NCBI RefSeq assembly: GCF_001995215.1 | Contig: NZ_MUXN01000002.1 | Span: 649,427 to 713,426, forward strand | Reading direction: 5' to 3' | Source: Amycolatopsis azurea DSM 43854 | Lineage (GTDB): Bacteria; Actinomycetota; Actinomycetes; Mycobacteriales; Pseudonocardiaceae | DNA: 64,000 nt | Part shown: in pieces, positions 24,777 through 33,880 of the stretch | How the letters are laid out: the number at the start of each line of letters is the position of its first letter | Position numbering within the stretch: the stretch's first letter is position 1 | The notes under the pieces: generated by a model | What the model was told of the DNA's origin: nothing | The model's input: only the letters and a program-made list of their open reading frames with translations | Databases searched by the model: none | Program-made: the position numbers and the translations under genes

Positions 24777-25496
24777 TCAGGCGCGCGCCGTCGCACTGCT
24801 CTCTCGAAGGATGGGCGGGTAGAGGGTGGTGGCACCGCCCCTGCGGTAGAGGGCGGCGGGGCGGCCGCCGTGCCGGGTGGTCCGCCTGCCGGTGGGGAGC
24901 AGGAAGTCGTCGACGCTGGTGACCTTGCGATGGAAGTTGCGGGGGTCCGGGGCATGTCCCCAGACGGCTTCGTACACCGCCCGGAGATCGGCGACGGTGA
25001 ACTCGGGTGCGCAGAACGCCGCGGCGAGAGTGGTGTGCTCGAGGTGTCCGCGTGCTCGCTCCACGCCGTCGGCGAGGATGCGCGCGTGGTCGAACGCCAT
25101 GGTGTTCCGCTTGTCCAGCAAGCGATTCGCCGGTTGCCACGACGCGGCCCGCGCGTCGCCGCCCGGGACGGGCTCGGGAAGGTCGGGCAGGATCGCGAGG
25201 TAGGCGGTCGTGATCACGCGCAAACGGGGATCCCGGTTGGGGGCCCCGTAGGTGCGGAGTTGTTCGAGGTGCAGGCCTTGTGGGCGCAGTCCCGTTTCTT
25301 CGGCCAGTTCCCGCGCGGCCGCCGCGTCGAGATCTTCCTCTTCGGTGGCCAGGAACCCGCCGGGGAGCGCGGGCTTGTCGCGATCGGGCTCCTCGGCCCG
25401 CTCGATGACGAGCGCGTGCAGTCGTTGCTCCCGGATGGTCAGGATCACGAGGTCGACCGACGTCGCGACCTTCGGGATCACCCACTTCTCGGCCAT
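24777..25496 (-). CDS. NrtR-like Nudix transcriptional regulator
   Basis: This 239-residue protein has an N-terminal Nudix hydrolase domain (about 8-150) with the catalytic helix RELAEETG intact, and a C-terminal winged helix (about 155-230, FTVADLRAVYEAVWG, NFHRKVTSVDDFL) typical of NrtR/Nudix-related regulators. NrtR proteins sense ADP-ribose or related nucleotides; other members control sugar catabolism. Here it lies just upstream of a secreted sugar enzyme on the same strand and divergent from the nucleosidase-RCC1 gene, so either could be its target. Confidence 0.85.
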   Translation of the reverse strand: MAEKWVIPKVATSVDLVILTIREQRLHALVIERAEEPDRDKPALPGGFLATEEEDLDAAAARELAEETGLRPQGLHLEQLRTYGAPNRDPRLRVITTAYLAILPDLPEPVPGGDARAASWQPANRLLDKRNTMAFDHARILADGVERARGHLEHTTLAAAFCAPEFTVADLRAVYEAVWGHAPDPRNFHRKVTSVDDFLLPTGRRTTRHGGRPAALYRRGGATTLYPPILRESSATARA

Positions 25497-25593
25497 GTGT
25501 GCAGCCTAGCTTGACGTCCATCTGACGACAATTCGCGGATCCCTGAAACGTATCTTGTGCATGCTGCGACCTAGGTACACACTATCGACTGTA

Positions 25594-25610
25594 ATCGTCA
25601 GGGTGACGAT
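25594..25610. promoter_or_regulatory. Palindrome over the start region of the nucleosidase-RCC1 gene
   Basis: ATCGTCA-GGG-TGACGAT is a perfect 7-3-7 inverted repeat ending two bases before ATG 25613. It contains the likely ribosome site for that start. It could be an operator (a candidate for the divergent NrtR-like regulator) or an RNA hairpin that hides the start. If the later ATG at 25634 is used, it lies fully in the leader. Confidence 0.5.
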
Positions 25611-25612
25611 AA

Positions 25613-27421
25613 ATGGCCGCACGGGAGCGTCGCATGATCTTGATCTTGACCGCGCTGGAGCTCGAAGGCGACGCGGTGCGGGCACATCTGAGCGGGCTGA
25701 CACGACACCACCATCCGGCGGGCTCGGTCTTCGAAGTCGGTCATCTGACCGCGCGGCCCGACTGCTCGGTCGCGCTCGGCGTGATCGGGATGGGCACGGT
25801 GAACGCGGCCGCCGTCACCGAACGCGCGATCGCCGAATTCCGGCCCGACGCCGTGGTGTTCGTGGGGATCGCGGGTGGACTGCGGGACTGGATCCGGCTC
25901 GGTGACGTCGTGGTCGCCACTCGCGTGTACGCCTACCAAGGCGGCCGGATCGACGGCGAGGAGTTCGGCGCGAGGCCGAGGGCTTCGGAAACCGCGCATC
26001 GGCTCGTCGAACTGGCCAGGCAAGCCGGCCGTTCCGGCGCCTGGCCCGGTGCCGCGAACAGCACGGCCACGATCCACTTCGAGCCGGTGGCCGCCGGTGA
26101 AGTGGTCCTGAACTCGTCCACCGCACCCGAGAACGATCGCCTGCGGAAGCACTACAACGACGCCGTCGCGGTGGAGACCGAGAGCTCCGGGGTCGCGCTC
26201 GCCGCCCATCTGAACGACTCGACCCCGACCATCGTGGTGCGGGGGATCAGCGACCGCGCGGACGGAACGAAGGAAGTGACCGACAGCGGTGGATGGCAAC
26301 CGGTGGCCGTCGCGACCGCGGCCGCGTTCGCCGTCGGTCTGTGTGCCGTGATCGCGGAGGCGTACCGGAACACCGCGCGGCCCCAGGAGATCGAGCGCGT
26401 CGTGCCGGGGCCGGTCACCGTCACCGGCGGCAACGCGGTGGGGTCGGTGTACGCGACCGGTTCGGTGCGGATCAGCCAACGGGTGGTCACCAAAGCGCAG
26501 CGGCACCCGGTGGTGGCGATCGCGATCGTGACCGTGCTCTTGTCCTTGCTCGGATGGGGTGGTTACGGGATCGGCAAGGTGGTGCTCGGTGGCGGCACGA
26601 GCGCGTGGGCCGCCGTCGTCTCCGAGGCGATGAAGCCCGCCTCGTCGGGTAAAGAAACCTTGGCGACCGGTACCGGGACCGCGTGCGGAGTGCGTGCGGA
26701 CCGCACGGTCCTGTGCTGGGGCGACGGCGGAAAGGAACGAGTACAGCCGGAAGGCCGGTTCGCCGCGGTCGCGGTGGGCGACAAGGCGGCGTGCGGACTC
26801 CGCGAGGATCAGACCGTCCTTTGCTGGAACACGAACTCGTCCGCCCAGGAAGTCCCGTCACCCGAAGGCCGGTTCCAGGCGATCACCGACCAATGCGGAA
26901 TCCGCGTCGGCGGGGAGATCGCTTGCTGGGTCGGCAAAGTGACCCCGCCCCCGGGCCGGTACAAGGCGATCTCGCTGGGCCGAGGTGATCTCTGCGCGGT
27001 CAGGGACGACGGCGTCGTGAACTGCTGGGGCCTGGACCTCGGCGAAGCCGCCGTCCCGCCACAGGGGAAGTTCACCGCGGTGTCACGGGGAAGTCGTCAC
27101 GCGTGCGCTCTCCGCGAAGATCGCGCGGTGGTCTGCTGGGGAAGCGACGACGAGGGGCAGTCGTCTGTTCCGGCAGGGACGTACACCGCCGTCTCGGTCG
27201 GTGAGGAGCACTCGTGCGCACTGCGCGCCGACTCGGCGCTCGTCTGCTGGGGACGTGACAAGGGCGGTCAGATCACCCCGCCACCCGGTTCTTTCACGGC
27301 CCTCGCGGCAGGTGCGCGAGCGGAGTACTCCTGCGCGGTCCGCTCGGACGGCACGGCCCAGTGCTGGGGACGCGACGGCCGGTTCACGGCGCCTCCCGGG
27401 AAGTTCGCGGCGGGCCGATGA
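25613..27421 (+). CDS. Membrane-anchored purine nucleosidase fused to seven cysteine-paired RCC1 repeats
   Basis: This 602-residue protein has three parts. Residues about 8-245 are an MTA/SAH-nucleosidase (PNP/UDP phosphorylase fold) domain: MGTVNAAAVT, VFVGIAGGL, the ribose-contacting VETES, and the catalytic-type SDRADG. A linker (GGNAVGSVYATGSVRISQ) leads into one membrane helix at about 298-325. Residues 358-602 are seven RCC1-like repeats, each with Cys-x9-Cys-Trp (for example ACALREDRAVVCWG), which predicts a seven-bladed propeller with one disulfide per blade outside the cell. The start could also be ATG 25634. The product may be a receptor-like enzyme that senses outside and acts on nucleosides inside. 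The orientation and function are inferred. Confidence 0.82.
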   Translation: MAARERRMILILTALELEGDAVRAHLSGLTRHHHPAGSVFEVGHLTARPDCSVALGVIGMGTVNAAAVTERAIAEFRPDAVVFVGIAGGLRDWIRLGDVVVATRVYAYQGGRIDGEEFGARPRASETAHRLVELARQAGRSGAWPGAANSTATIHFEPVAAGEVVLNSSTAPENDRLRKHYNDAVAVETESSGVALAAHLNDSTPTIVVRGISDRADGTKEVTDSGGWQPVAVATAAAFAVGLCAVIAEAYRNTARPQEIERVVPGPVTVTGGNAVGSVYATGSVRISQRVVTKAQRHPVVAIAIVTVLLSLLGWGGYGIGKVVLGGGTSAWAAVVSEAMKPASSGKETLATGTGTACGVRADRTVLCWGDGGKERVQPEGRFAAVAVGDKAACGLREDQTVLCWNTNSSAQEVPSPEGRFQAITDQCGIRVGGEIACWVGKVTPPPGRYKAISLGRGDLCAVRDDGVVNCWGLDLGEAAVPPQGKFTAVSRGSRHACALREDRAVVCWGSDDEGQSSVPAGTYTAVSVGEEHSCALRADSALVCWGRDKGGQITPPPGSFTALAAGARAEYSCAVRSDGTAQCWGRDGRFTAPPGKFAAGR

Positions 27422-27458
27422 CGGTCCGCCGGACGAGGACGAAGAGAAGAGGAACGAC

Positions 27459-28358
27459 ATGGATGTGCGAGCCGTGGTCGAGGTGCTGTCCAGACGAACG
27501 GCCACACCGGGGAAGGACGGCCGCGCGGTCGACACGGCGTGGGCGGCCATCGCGGCCCGGATCGGCGAGGAATCCCTCGTGGCCAGGGTGCGTGCCGAGG
27601 CGAGCCGGTCGGGAGCGCCGTCCCCGGCGAACCGTGACGAACTGATCCGCCTGCTCGGGGAGGCCACCGCGCGGGACCCGCGGTTCGCCCGCGACCTCGA
27701 TGCGGCGGTCGGCGAACTCGCGCCCGGGAACGCCGTCACCGTCAAGGACGGCAACTATCTCGGCTCCGTGGTCTCGAACGGCGGCGGAGACGTCCGGATC
27801 AAGCAAAAGGTCGTCAAGCACGTGCGTGGTCACCCGATCGTCGCGGCCACGGTGGTGGTCGCGCTGCTGGGTGTGCTCGGAGCGGGCGGATACGGAGTCG
27901 TCGCGGCGTTCTCCGGGCCGGGTGAGGAAAACGTCGCGGCCGCTTCCCCGCCCAGCGGCGCGGCGACAGCGGGAAATGCCCCGGTGGACCGTTCGACACC
28001 CGAGTCGACGGCCGCGGCTTTCGCGTCCGCGCTGTCCCGGCAGGATCGTGCCGAGGCCGAACGCGTGACGTGCGCCGAGGAACGCCGTCGAGTGGAGGAT
28101 CGCTTGCGGGTAGTGGGCAGCGGGTCGTTTTCCGAAGGCGGCTACTCGGTCATGGGAGTGACGATCTCCGTCCGGGTTCTGCGAGTGCAGCAGCGTCCGG
28201 AGCCTGTCGGCGCCGTGACCCACTCGGCTCGGTTCGCGTGGGTGGTTTCCGACCTCCCGGCCGATGCCCCGCCGGTGATCAGGGAGGCGGCGGCCAAACA
28301 GGACGATTGGGGAATGGGCCTGCGGCAGGAGCCGGACGGGAAATGGCTGATGTGCTGA
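27459..28358 (+). CDS. Single-pass membrane protein sharing the nucleosidase linker and helix
   Basis: This 299-residue protein has a helical cytosolic domain (about 1-90) and a Gly/Asn/Val linker (GNYLGSVVSNGGGDVRIKQ). A membrane helix at about 125-148 starts HPIVAATVV, and an external domain (about 165-299) has a low-complexity Ala/Ser/Pro stretch and a beta-rich end closed by KWLMC. The linker and helix match those of the preceding gene almost position for position (G-N-x-x-G-S-V, V-R-I-x-Q, H-P, GGYG). AGAGGAAC precedes ATG 27459. It is 37 bp downstream of the nucleosidase gene, so probably co-transcribed with it, and may act as its partner. Confidence 0.78.
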   Translation: MDVRAVVEVLSRRTATPGKDGRAVDTAWAAIAARIGEESLVARVRAEASRSGAPSPANRDELIRLLGEATARDPRFARDLDAAVGELAPGNAVTVKDGNYLGSVVSNGGGDVRIKQKVVKHVRGHPIVAATVVVALLGVLGAGGYGVVAAFSGPGEENVAAASPPSGAATAGNAPVDRSTPESTAAAFASALSRQDRAEAERVTCAEERRRVEDRLRVVGSGSFSEGGYSVMGVTISVRVLRVQQRPEPVGAVTHSARFAWVVSDLPADAPPVIREAAAKQDDWGMGLRQEPDGKWLMC

Positions 28359-28422
28359 ATCCTTCCGGTCAGGGCGCGGTCCGGTCTCGGATAGAGTGAA
28401 AGCCGGCGCGAGGGGAGGGCTA

Positions 28423-29736
28423 GTGACGACGGGATCGAGCGAGCCCCGGCTGCGTTCGGCCGTCATCGCCCAGGCCTGGGCGAGCCTCGACGGCGTCGAG
28501 GTCCTCTCGGCCGCCGACGGCGGTCCGCTGACCCGGACGATCAAGAAGATCATCGACCCGCTGGTGATCCGCACGGCGGCGCGCCCCCGGCTCGGTCGCC
28601 CGGTGCTGGACCAGGTCGCGGCGGCGGAAGTGACGGACCTGCTGCTGGCCGACGCGGACAGGCTGCGCGCGACGGCCGCGTGGTTCGTCCACCTCAAACG
28701 TGGGCGCCGCGCCTTGCGCATCACGGCGGGCAACGTCCAGGACGTCTGCTTCCCGCTGGCGTACGAGCTGGCGACCGGTTTCGGCGAGCCCGGGCCGGAG
28801 GCGGCCGAGATGGCCGCGGCGGCGTTGCGCGATCTGCACGGCGACGGCGAGACGGCGGGCGTAGATCAGCTGGCGGGGTATCTCGCGGATCCCCGGATCT
28901 CGGCGGACCTCACCCGGGAACTGGAGCGCCGCTGGCACGCCGAGGCCGCCCCGGCTCAGGACACCGCACCGCTTAAGTCCTTTGTGGACGAACTCTCCGA
29001 TCCGGCCTGGCGCGCGCTCGCCGGTTCGGCCGCCGGACACGCTTTCGGGCTCGCGCTGCGGCAACCGGACGGCGCCCGCGCCTTGACCAAGACGGTCCGG
29101 GAGATCTCCGGACTGCCTGTCCCGGACCTCGGTCTCCAGCGCGGCGATCGCACCGCCGTCCCTCCGCTGAACCGGCGCGACGAGTCCGGCGCCGAACTCC
29201 TCGAACGCAGTGTCGAACGGCGGGTGCGCGCGACCTTGCGCCGTCTTCCCGCGGACGAGCGGGCTCCGGTCGCAGACCTCGTCGACGACGAACTGGCCCG
29301 GGTCGCCGCCGGATTCGGGCTCGGTGTGCCCGCGCTGGCCGCGTGCTTCGCGCTCGGAGTCGTCCTCGCGCCCGCGCTGCGGCCACTCGACGGCGCCACG
29401 CCCGCGGGCGTCCCCGAATTCGCACGTCAGCTCAACGCCCAGGTCGCACGGGAGGGTTACGTCCTGCATGCTCGCCGCGCCCTGGCCGGATCCACCCCGC
29501 TCCTCCCGAGGCCCGACGCCGAACTCCTGCGCGATCTGCGCGAGTTCGCGAAGCAGTTCCTCAACCGGCTGTGGGTCCGGCTGCACGGCTTCGACGTCCG
29601 CGGCGACCTGCCCGCCGACGCCGCCGATGTCCGCGACCTCGTCACCGGTGTGGTCCGTTCGACCTCGCTGGACCTGCGGACCAAGGTGCGTCGGGCGCTG
29701 GTCGCCCGGCTGCCCGATCTGGAGGCCGTGTCGTGA
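28423..29736 (+). CDS. Unknown helical protein, first gene of the CHAT operon
   Basis: This 437-residue soluble protein is mostly alpha-helical and rich in Ala, Arg and Asp. No signal, membrane segment, Walker motif or zinc ligand cluster is seen. One hydrophobic stretch near residues 300-325 (AAGFGLGVPALAACFALGVV) is probably a buried helix. The GTG at 28423 has the ribosome site AGGGGAGGG directly before it. It overlaps the next gene by four bases. I do not recognise a family; its fixed place ahead of a CHAT protease suggests a substrate, inhibitor or adaptor role. Confidence 0.78.
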   Translation: MTTGSSEPRLRSAVIAQAWASLDGVEVLSAADGGPLTRTIKKIIDPLVIRTAARPRLGRPVLDQVAAAEVTDLLLADADRLRATAAWFVHLKRGRRALRITAGNVQDVCFPLAYELATGFGEPGPEAAEMAAAALRDLHGDGETAGVDQLAGYLADPRISADLTRELERRWHAEAAPAQDTAPLKSFVDELSDPAWRALAGSAAGHAFGLALRQPDGARALTKTVREISGLPVPDLGLQRGDRTAVPPLNRRDESGAELLERSVERRVRATLRRLPADERAPVADLVDDELARVAAGFGLGVPALAACFALGVVLAPALRPLDGATPAGVPEFARQLNAQVAREGYVLHARRALAGSTPLLPRPDAELLRDLREFAKQFLNRLWVRLHGFDVRGDLPADAADVRDLVTGVVRSTSLDLRTKVRRALVARLPDLEAVS

Positions 29737-30788
29737 CGCATCCGGTGCACACACCCGTGGTCGCGGCGGACGGCGGCCTGATCCGGTTCACCCTCGCCGA
29801 GCTGCTCGCCGGCCGGACGACCTCGATGCGGCTCGAACTCAGCGACGCCGGGGCCGCCGAACCGTGGCTGACCCGGCTGATCGGCGCGGAAGCGAGCCTC
29901 GCCGTGCTCGGCCAGGGCCAAGCCGATCTCCCGGCCGTCCCGGAACTGGGCAGGCTCGCCTTGCTGCTGTGGCTGCGTCGCTGGTGGCCCGCGAGCCCCT
30001 CGCTCGGGGTGCCCTCGCTCGACCCGGCGTTGCTGGACCTCGAAACGGCGGTCGCCACGGCCGACGTGGAGGACTTGGCGGAGGGCCTCCTCGACGGCTT
30101 CGAAGCCTCCCCGGCTGAGTTGTTCGACACGGCGATCGCGGACGGTGCGCTCGTGGCCGCCGCGACGCCGGTCGCCGACGAAGTCCGAGGACTGTGCACG
30201 CGCCTCGCGGCCTGGTTCGACGACCAGGACGACGTCGTGCGCGCCGAAGCCGCGGCCGAAGTGTCGGCAGGCCTGGAAAACGCGGCACCGGGTCAGCGCG
30301 CGTACGCGCTGGCCGCGGGCACGGATCCGGGTTCGAGCAGTGAAGGCGTCCTGGCGAGCGGACGGGCGAGCGTCGACTGGGCGCGGGTGCCGCCGGGGAT
30401 CCTGGACGCCGCCGAGAACACGGTGACCTGGCGGATCGTCGCGGCCGCGACCGGCGCCCGGCTCGACGTCGAGGTCGCGGGCGCGTTCGCCGACGCCACG
30501 CTCACCGCGGTCGCGGCCGACGACGGCGAGCCGTTCGCGGAGGTGTCGCTGGCCTTGGGCGCCGGGCGGTTCACCGGCACGGCCGACCTGGACGACGCCG
30601 CGACCCGGCTCGCCACCGAAGTCCACAGTGGACGGGTCACGCTGGTCGTCGGGGCGGCAGGAGAGGGTGTCGCCGGGACCACTCCCGAAGACCGGGCTCA
30701 GGTGGTCGCGCTCGTCCGGGCCCGCCCGCCGGAGGTCAGGACGCTCGCCGAACGGGCAGCGGCCGTTTCGGACGACGAGGAGTTCTGA
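29733..30788 (+). CDS. Unknown protein, second gene of the CHAT operon
   Basis: This 351-residue acidic protein is helical over about 1-230 and beta-rich at about 230-325 (TWRIVAAATGARLDVEVAG, then FAEVSLALGAGRF, RVTLVVGAAG), ending in an acidic DDEEF tail. The GTG at 29733 overlaps the previous stop (GTGA), and the stop is one base before the next start. The beta domain could be an immunoglobulin- or effector-associated-type sandwich, but I cannot name it. It is probably a stable partner of the flanking proteins. Confidence 0.78.
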   Translation: MTHPVHTPVVAADGGLIRFTLAELLAGRTTSMRLELSDAGAAEPWLTRLIGAEASLAVLGQGQADLPAVPELGRLALLLWLRRWWPASPSLGVPSLDPALLDLETAVATADVEDLAEGLLDGFEASPAELFDTAIADGALVAAATPVADEVRGLCTRLAAWFDDQDDVVRAEAAAEVSAGLENAAPGQRAYALAAGTDPGSSSEGVLASGRASVDWARVPPGILDAAENTVTWRIVAAATGARLDVEVAGAFADATLTAVAADDGEPFAEVSLALGAGRFTGTADLDDAATRLATEVHSGRVTLVVGAAGEGVAGTTPEDRAQVVALVRARPPEVRTLAERAAAVSDDEEF

Positions 30789-30789
30789 C

Positions 30790-33700
30790 GTGCTTGTCGG
30801 CATGCCGCCGCCTCAGAACCCGCCGGACCGTCCGCTCCCGCCCGAACTGAGCGCCGCGACCTCACATGGCTACAACTGTCGTTGTGTCGCCAGGTATTTC
30901 GGTCTCGACCCGGCTTCGTACGGTGAGGTACCGGCCTGCTCGCTGTCCGAGAGCAAGTATCGGAAGCTGCTCATCGAAGCCGCCAAAGTCCAGGACCAGG
31001 CCAAGCAGCTCGCCGCGGTGCGGAACGTCGCCGGTGCGCACCGGAAGTACGCCCGGATGCGGGAGATCGCGCAACGGCTCGACCGGACCGATCTCGAACT
31101 CGCCGCGGTCAGCGATCTGGCCACGGTCTTCTATTCGGCAGGGGATCTGCGCAACGCGCGGCAGTGCGCCGAAGCCGTGCTCCACGTCTTCAAGGTGAGC
31201 ACCGTCGCCATCGTCCACTTCGGTCAGTACGCCGAGGTGCGGATGATCGAAGGCTCCCGGGAGGTCGCCGATCGCGTGCTCATCTCCCTGGCCACGGAGG
31301 AAGGCGACGTCGTCAAGGCGCGTGAGCTGATCGCCGGGCAGCGCCGCCGGGCGGCGTTCCGCAAGGACGCGGGGCCGGAGCAGTATCCACCCGAGTTGCT
31401 CGACGTCCACGGCGTCGACGAGCTGGAACTACGGATCTTCGACGTGCGCGTCCAGATCGCCGCCGGGGATCTGGCGGGTGCGCGGGTTGCGCTCGAAGAG
31501 ATCCTGGCGGCGCTGGACGCCCTCGCGGAGATCGACGAGGTCCGCGAGCGGGTCAGGCATCAGCAGTCCATGGTCAGGGCCGAACGCGCGCGGCTCCGCC
31601 AGGCGGGCGGTGAGGACGCGGACGCACGGGCCGACCTGCTGAGGTTGAGCGCTCAGCACGCGGGGGATCCGATGGCCGCGAAGGCCGGCATCGGGCTGGC
31701 GGAAGCTCGCGCCCTGGCAGGTGATCTCCCCGGCGCGGTCGCCGCGATCGTCGCCGCCCGCGACGAACTCGCGGCGGCGGGCTTGACCGGCGACGTCGCG
31801 GAGGCGAGTTACGCGCTGGGCACGTTGCTGCTGTACACGGGCGACGTCGCGCAGGCCAGAGCGCAGTTCGAACACGCGAAAACGATCCGGACTGCCAATG
31901 GCGACGTTCCGGGACTGCGCCTCCTCGACACGGCACTGGCCCGCTGCGCCGCTGCGGAGGGGGACTGGGCGACGGCGGAGGACCACGCGGCCCGTGCCAG
32001 GGAATCGGCGCGGGCGTCGGGGGACTGGGCGGATCTCCTGCACACGGATTTCGTGGCGGCTTCGATCGGGTTCGCCAGGGGGGAAGATCTGCGGGCGGTG
32101 CTGGATCTGCTGCTCCCGCTGACACTCGCGGCGGCGGAGTACCGCTTCGAATTCCTCTCGCCACAGGCGCGTACGGCGTGGGCACGGGACATCGCGGCTC
32201 CGACGATGGGGATGGCGCTGGCGTTGCTGACCCAGTTGAGCGAATCGAGGCTGGCGGCCGAGCTGATCGAGCGCACCTGCGCGGTCGGGGCGTACACGGG
32301 AGTGGAGGGGCCGTCGCTCGACCTGACCGGAACATTGCCCGCCCTCGAACTGCTGCCGTCCACTGAGGACGACCGGCTTCCGTTGGCGGCACTGGGTTCC
32401 GTCACGGCGTCGCTTCCGCTCCGGCTCGCCCCGCCGCCCGCCCTGCGCTGGTCGCCCTCGTCCGGGATGGAGCTGGACCGATGGCTCGATCTCGCTGCCG
32501 AGCGGTACCGGCTTCCCTGCCCGGTCACCGAAACCGTCGAGACGTGGCCCGCCGCCCGGCCGGGTCGGGAGACCTTCCTCCTGCGCTTCGCCGACGCCGG
32601 GCACACGTTCCTCAGCTGGCGGACCACCGAGGACCTCGACACCGTCCACACGCATCCGATCGAGTTCGCCCTGGTCGGGACCGCACGCCAGTTCCTGGAC
32701 GCCGCCTCGCCGACACCGCACGAGGGCGAGAGCGTGGCCGACGCCGTCCGGCGCTCGCTGGGCGAAGACGCGTTCGGCAGCTTCGCCGGTGAGCAACGCC
32801 TGGCTCGCGTTCTCGCGCTGAACCTGCTGCCCGCCGACCTGGTCGCCGCGCTCCGGCGTGCCGCCGCCGACGGAAACCGACCGCTCCTGCGGATCCAGCC
32901 GTCCCCGAGCCTCGCCGGTGTCCCGTGGGGACTGCTGGCGCTGCCCGACCGGCGGGCCGATCATGTCCTCGAGATCGACGAGATCGGCACCTGTTTCGAC
33001 GGCGACGAGCGCGTCCTCGACATCGCCGACGTCTCGCTGCTCGCCCCGGCCGCCATCCCGCGCCGTCCGCCCGCCGCGGACGGCCCTCCGGTCTACCTGC
33101 TCGACCCGCGCATCCCCGGCCAGAGCGCCTTCGGCGAACTGGGTTCCGTGCTCGGCAAGCAGGACACGACGTCGCCGCTGATCCGCCATCTGGACGCGCG
33201 GCTCGCCGAGGGCCCGGTCCTTCCCGCGGCCGCGCGCGGGCTCGATCTGGTCCGCCGCACCGACACCGACCGCCGGCTGCTCGCCGAACTCCTGACGCGG
33301 CCCTGTTCCCGGCTCGTGTTCGTGGGGCATGTCAGCCGCGTGCGCGACGAGTACGGCGCACAGACCGCGCTGCACCTGTCCTGTCCGGCCGATCTGCCCG
33401 GTACGGCCGCGCCGATCGGACCGCACCGCCCGTTCACCGCCGCCGACCTCGCACTGTCCGAAGTGGATACGATGCCCGCGCGGGTGGCGCTGATCGGCTG
33501 CGCCAGTGCGGGCGATTTCGGCCTGGCCGAACCCTTCGGCGTGCTGCTCGCCGCCGTCGCGGCCGGGGCGGGACTGGTCGCCGCCACGGTTTGGGCATTG
33601 CCGACGTCGGCGGCCGTGCCCGGTTCGGACCCGATGTCCGAACTGGTCATCGCCGTCGACACCGCGCTCGCCGGCGAGGATCCGGTCACCGAGCTGTGCG

Positions 33701-33822
33701 CATGGCAGCGGTCCCGGCTCGCCCGCTGGCGCGAGAAGCCCGAACCCGCGTCCTCGCCGGTCTTCTGGGCGCCTCTGACCTGCCTCGACGCGACCGACGA
33801 CGGGAAAACCTGGGTTCGGTAG
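30790..33822 (+). CDS. TPR-CHAT caspase-like protease
   Basis: This 1010-residue protein has a Cys-containing N-terminus (NCRCVARYFG), a long tetratricopeptide-type superhelix (about 50-480, repeats such as GDLRNARQCAEAVLHVF and GDVAQARAQFEHAKTI), a central region, and a C-terminal CHAT domain (about 690-1000). The caspase-like dyad is visible: His847 in VFVGHVSR and Cys904 in LIGCASAG. CHAT proteases are typically activated by sensor partners in conflict or programmed-death systems. The GTG at 30790 with GAGGAG upstream is chosen; ATG 30802 is possible. It is the last gene of a tightly packed three-gene operon. Confidence 0.85.
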   Translation: MLVGMPPPQNPPDRPLPPELSAATSHGYNCRCVARYFGLDPASYGEVPACSLSESKYRKLLIEAAKVQDQAKQLAAVRNVAGAHRKYARMREIAQRLDRTDLELAAVSDLATVFYSAGDLRNARQCAEAVLHVFKVSTVAIVHFGQYAEVRMIEGSREVADRVLISLATEEGDVVKARELIAGQRRRAAFRKDAGPEQYPPELLDVHGVDELELRIFDVRVQIAAGDLAGARVALEEILAALDALAEIDEVRERVRHQQSMVRAERARLRQAGGEDADARADLLRLSAQHAGDPMAAKAGIGLAEARALAGDLPGAVAAIVAARDELAAAGLTGDVAEASYALGTLLLYTGDVAQARAQFEHAKTIRTANGDVPGLRLLDTALARCAAAEGDWATAEDHAARARESARASGDWADLLHTDFVAASIGFARGEDLRAVLDLLLPLTLAAAEYRFEFLSPQARTAWARDIAAPTMGMALALLTQLSESRLAAELIERTCAVGAYTGVEGPSLDLTGTLPALELLPSTEDDRLPLAALGSVTASLPLRLAPPPALRWSPSSGMELDRWLDLAAERYRLPCPVTETVETWPAARPGRETFLLRFADAGHTFLSWRTTEDLDTVHTHPIEFALVGTARQFLDAASPTPHEGESVADAVRRSLGEDAFGSFAGEQRLARVLALNLLPADLVAALRRAAADGNRPLLRIQPSPSLAGVPWGLLALPDRRADHVLEIDEIGTCFDGDERVLDIADVSLLAPAAIPRRPPAADGPPVYLLDPRIPGQSAFGELGSVLGKQDTTSPLIRHLDARLAEGPVLPAAARGLDLVRRTDTDRRLLAELLTRPCSRLVFVGHVSRVRDEYGAQTALHLSCPADLPGTAAPIGPHRPFTAADLALSEVDTMPARVALIGCASAGDFGLAEPFGVLLAAVAAGAGLVAATVWALPTSAAVPGSDPMSELVIAVDTALAGEDPVTELCAWQRSRLARWREKPEPASSPVFWAPLTCLDATDDGKTWVR

Positions 33823-33880
33823 CGGGACGGCCCGCCGAAGCTGTGTCCATCGAGAACGACACAGCGAAAGGCGGCACCCG

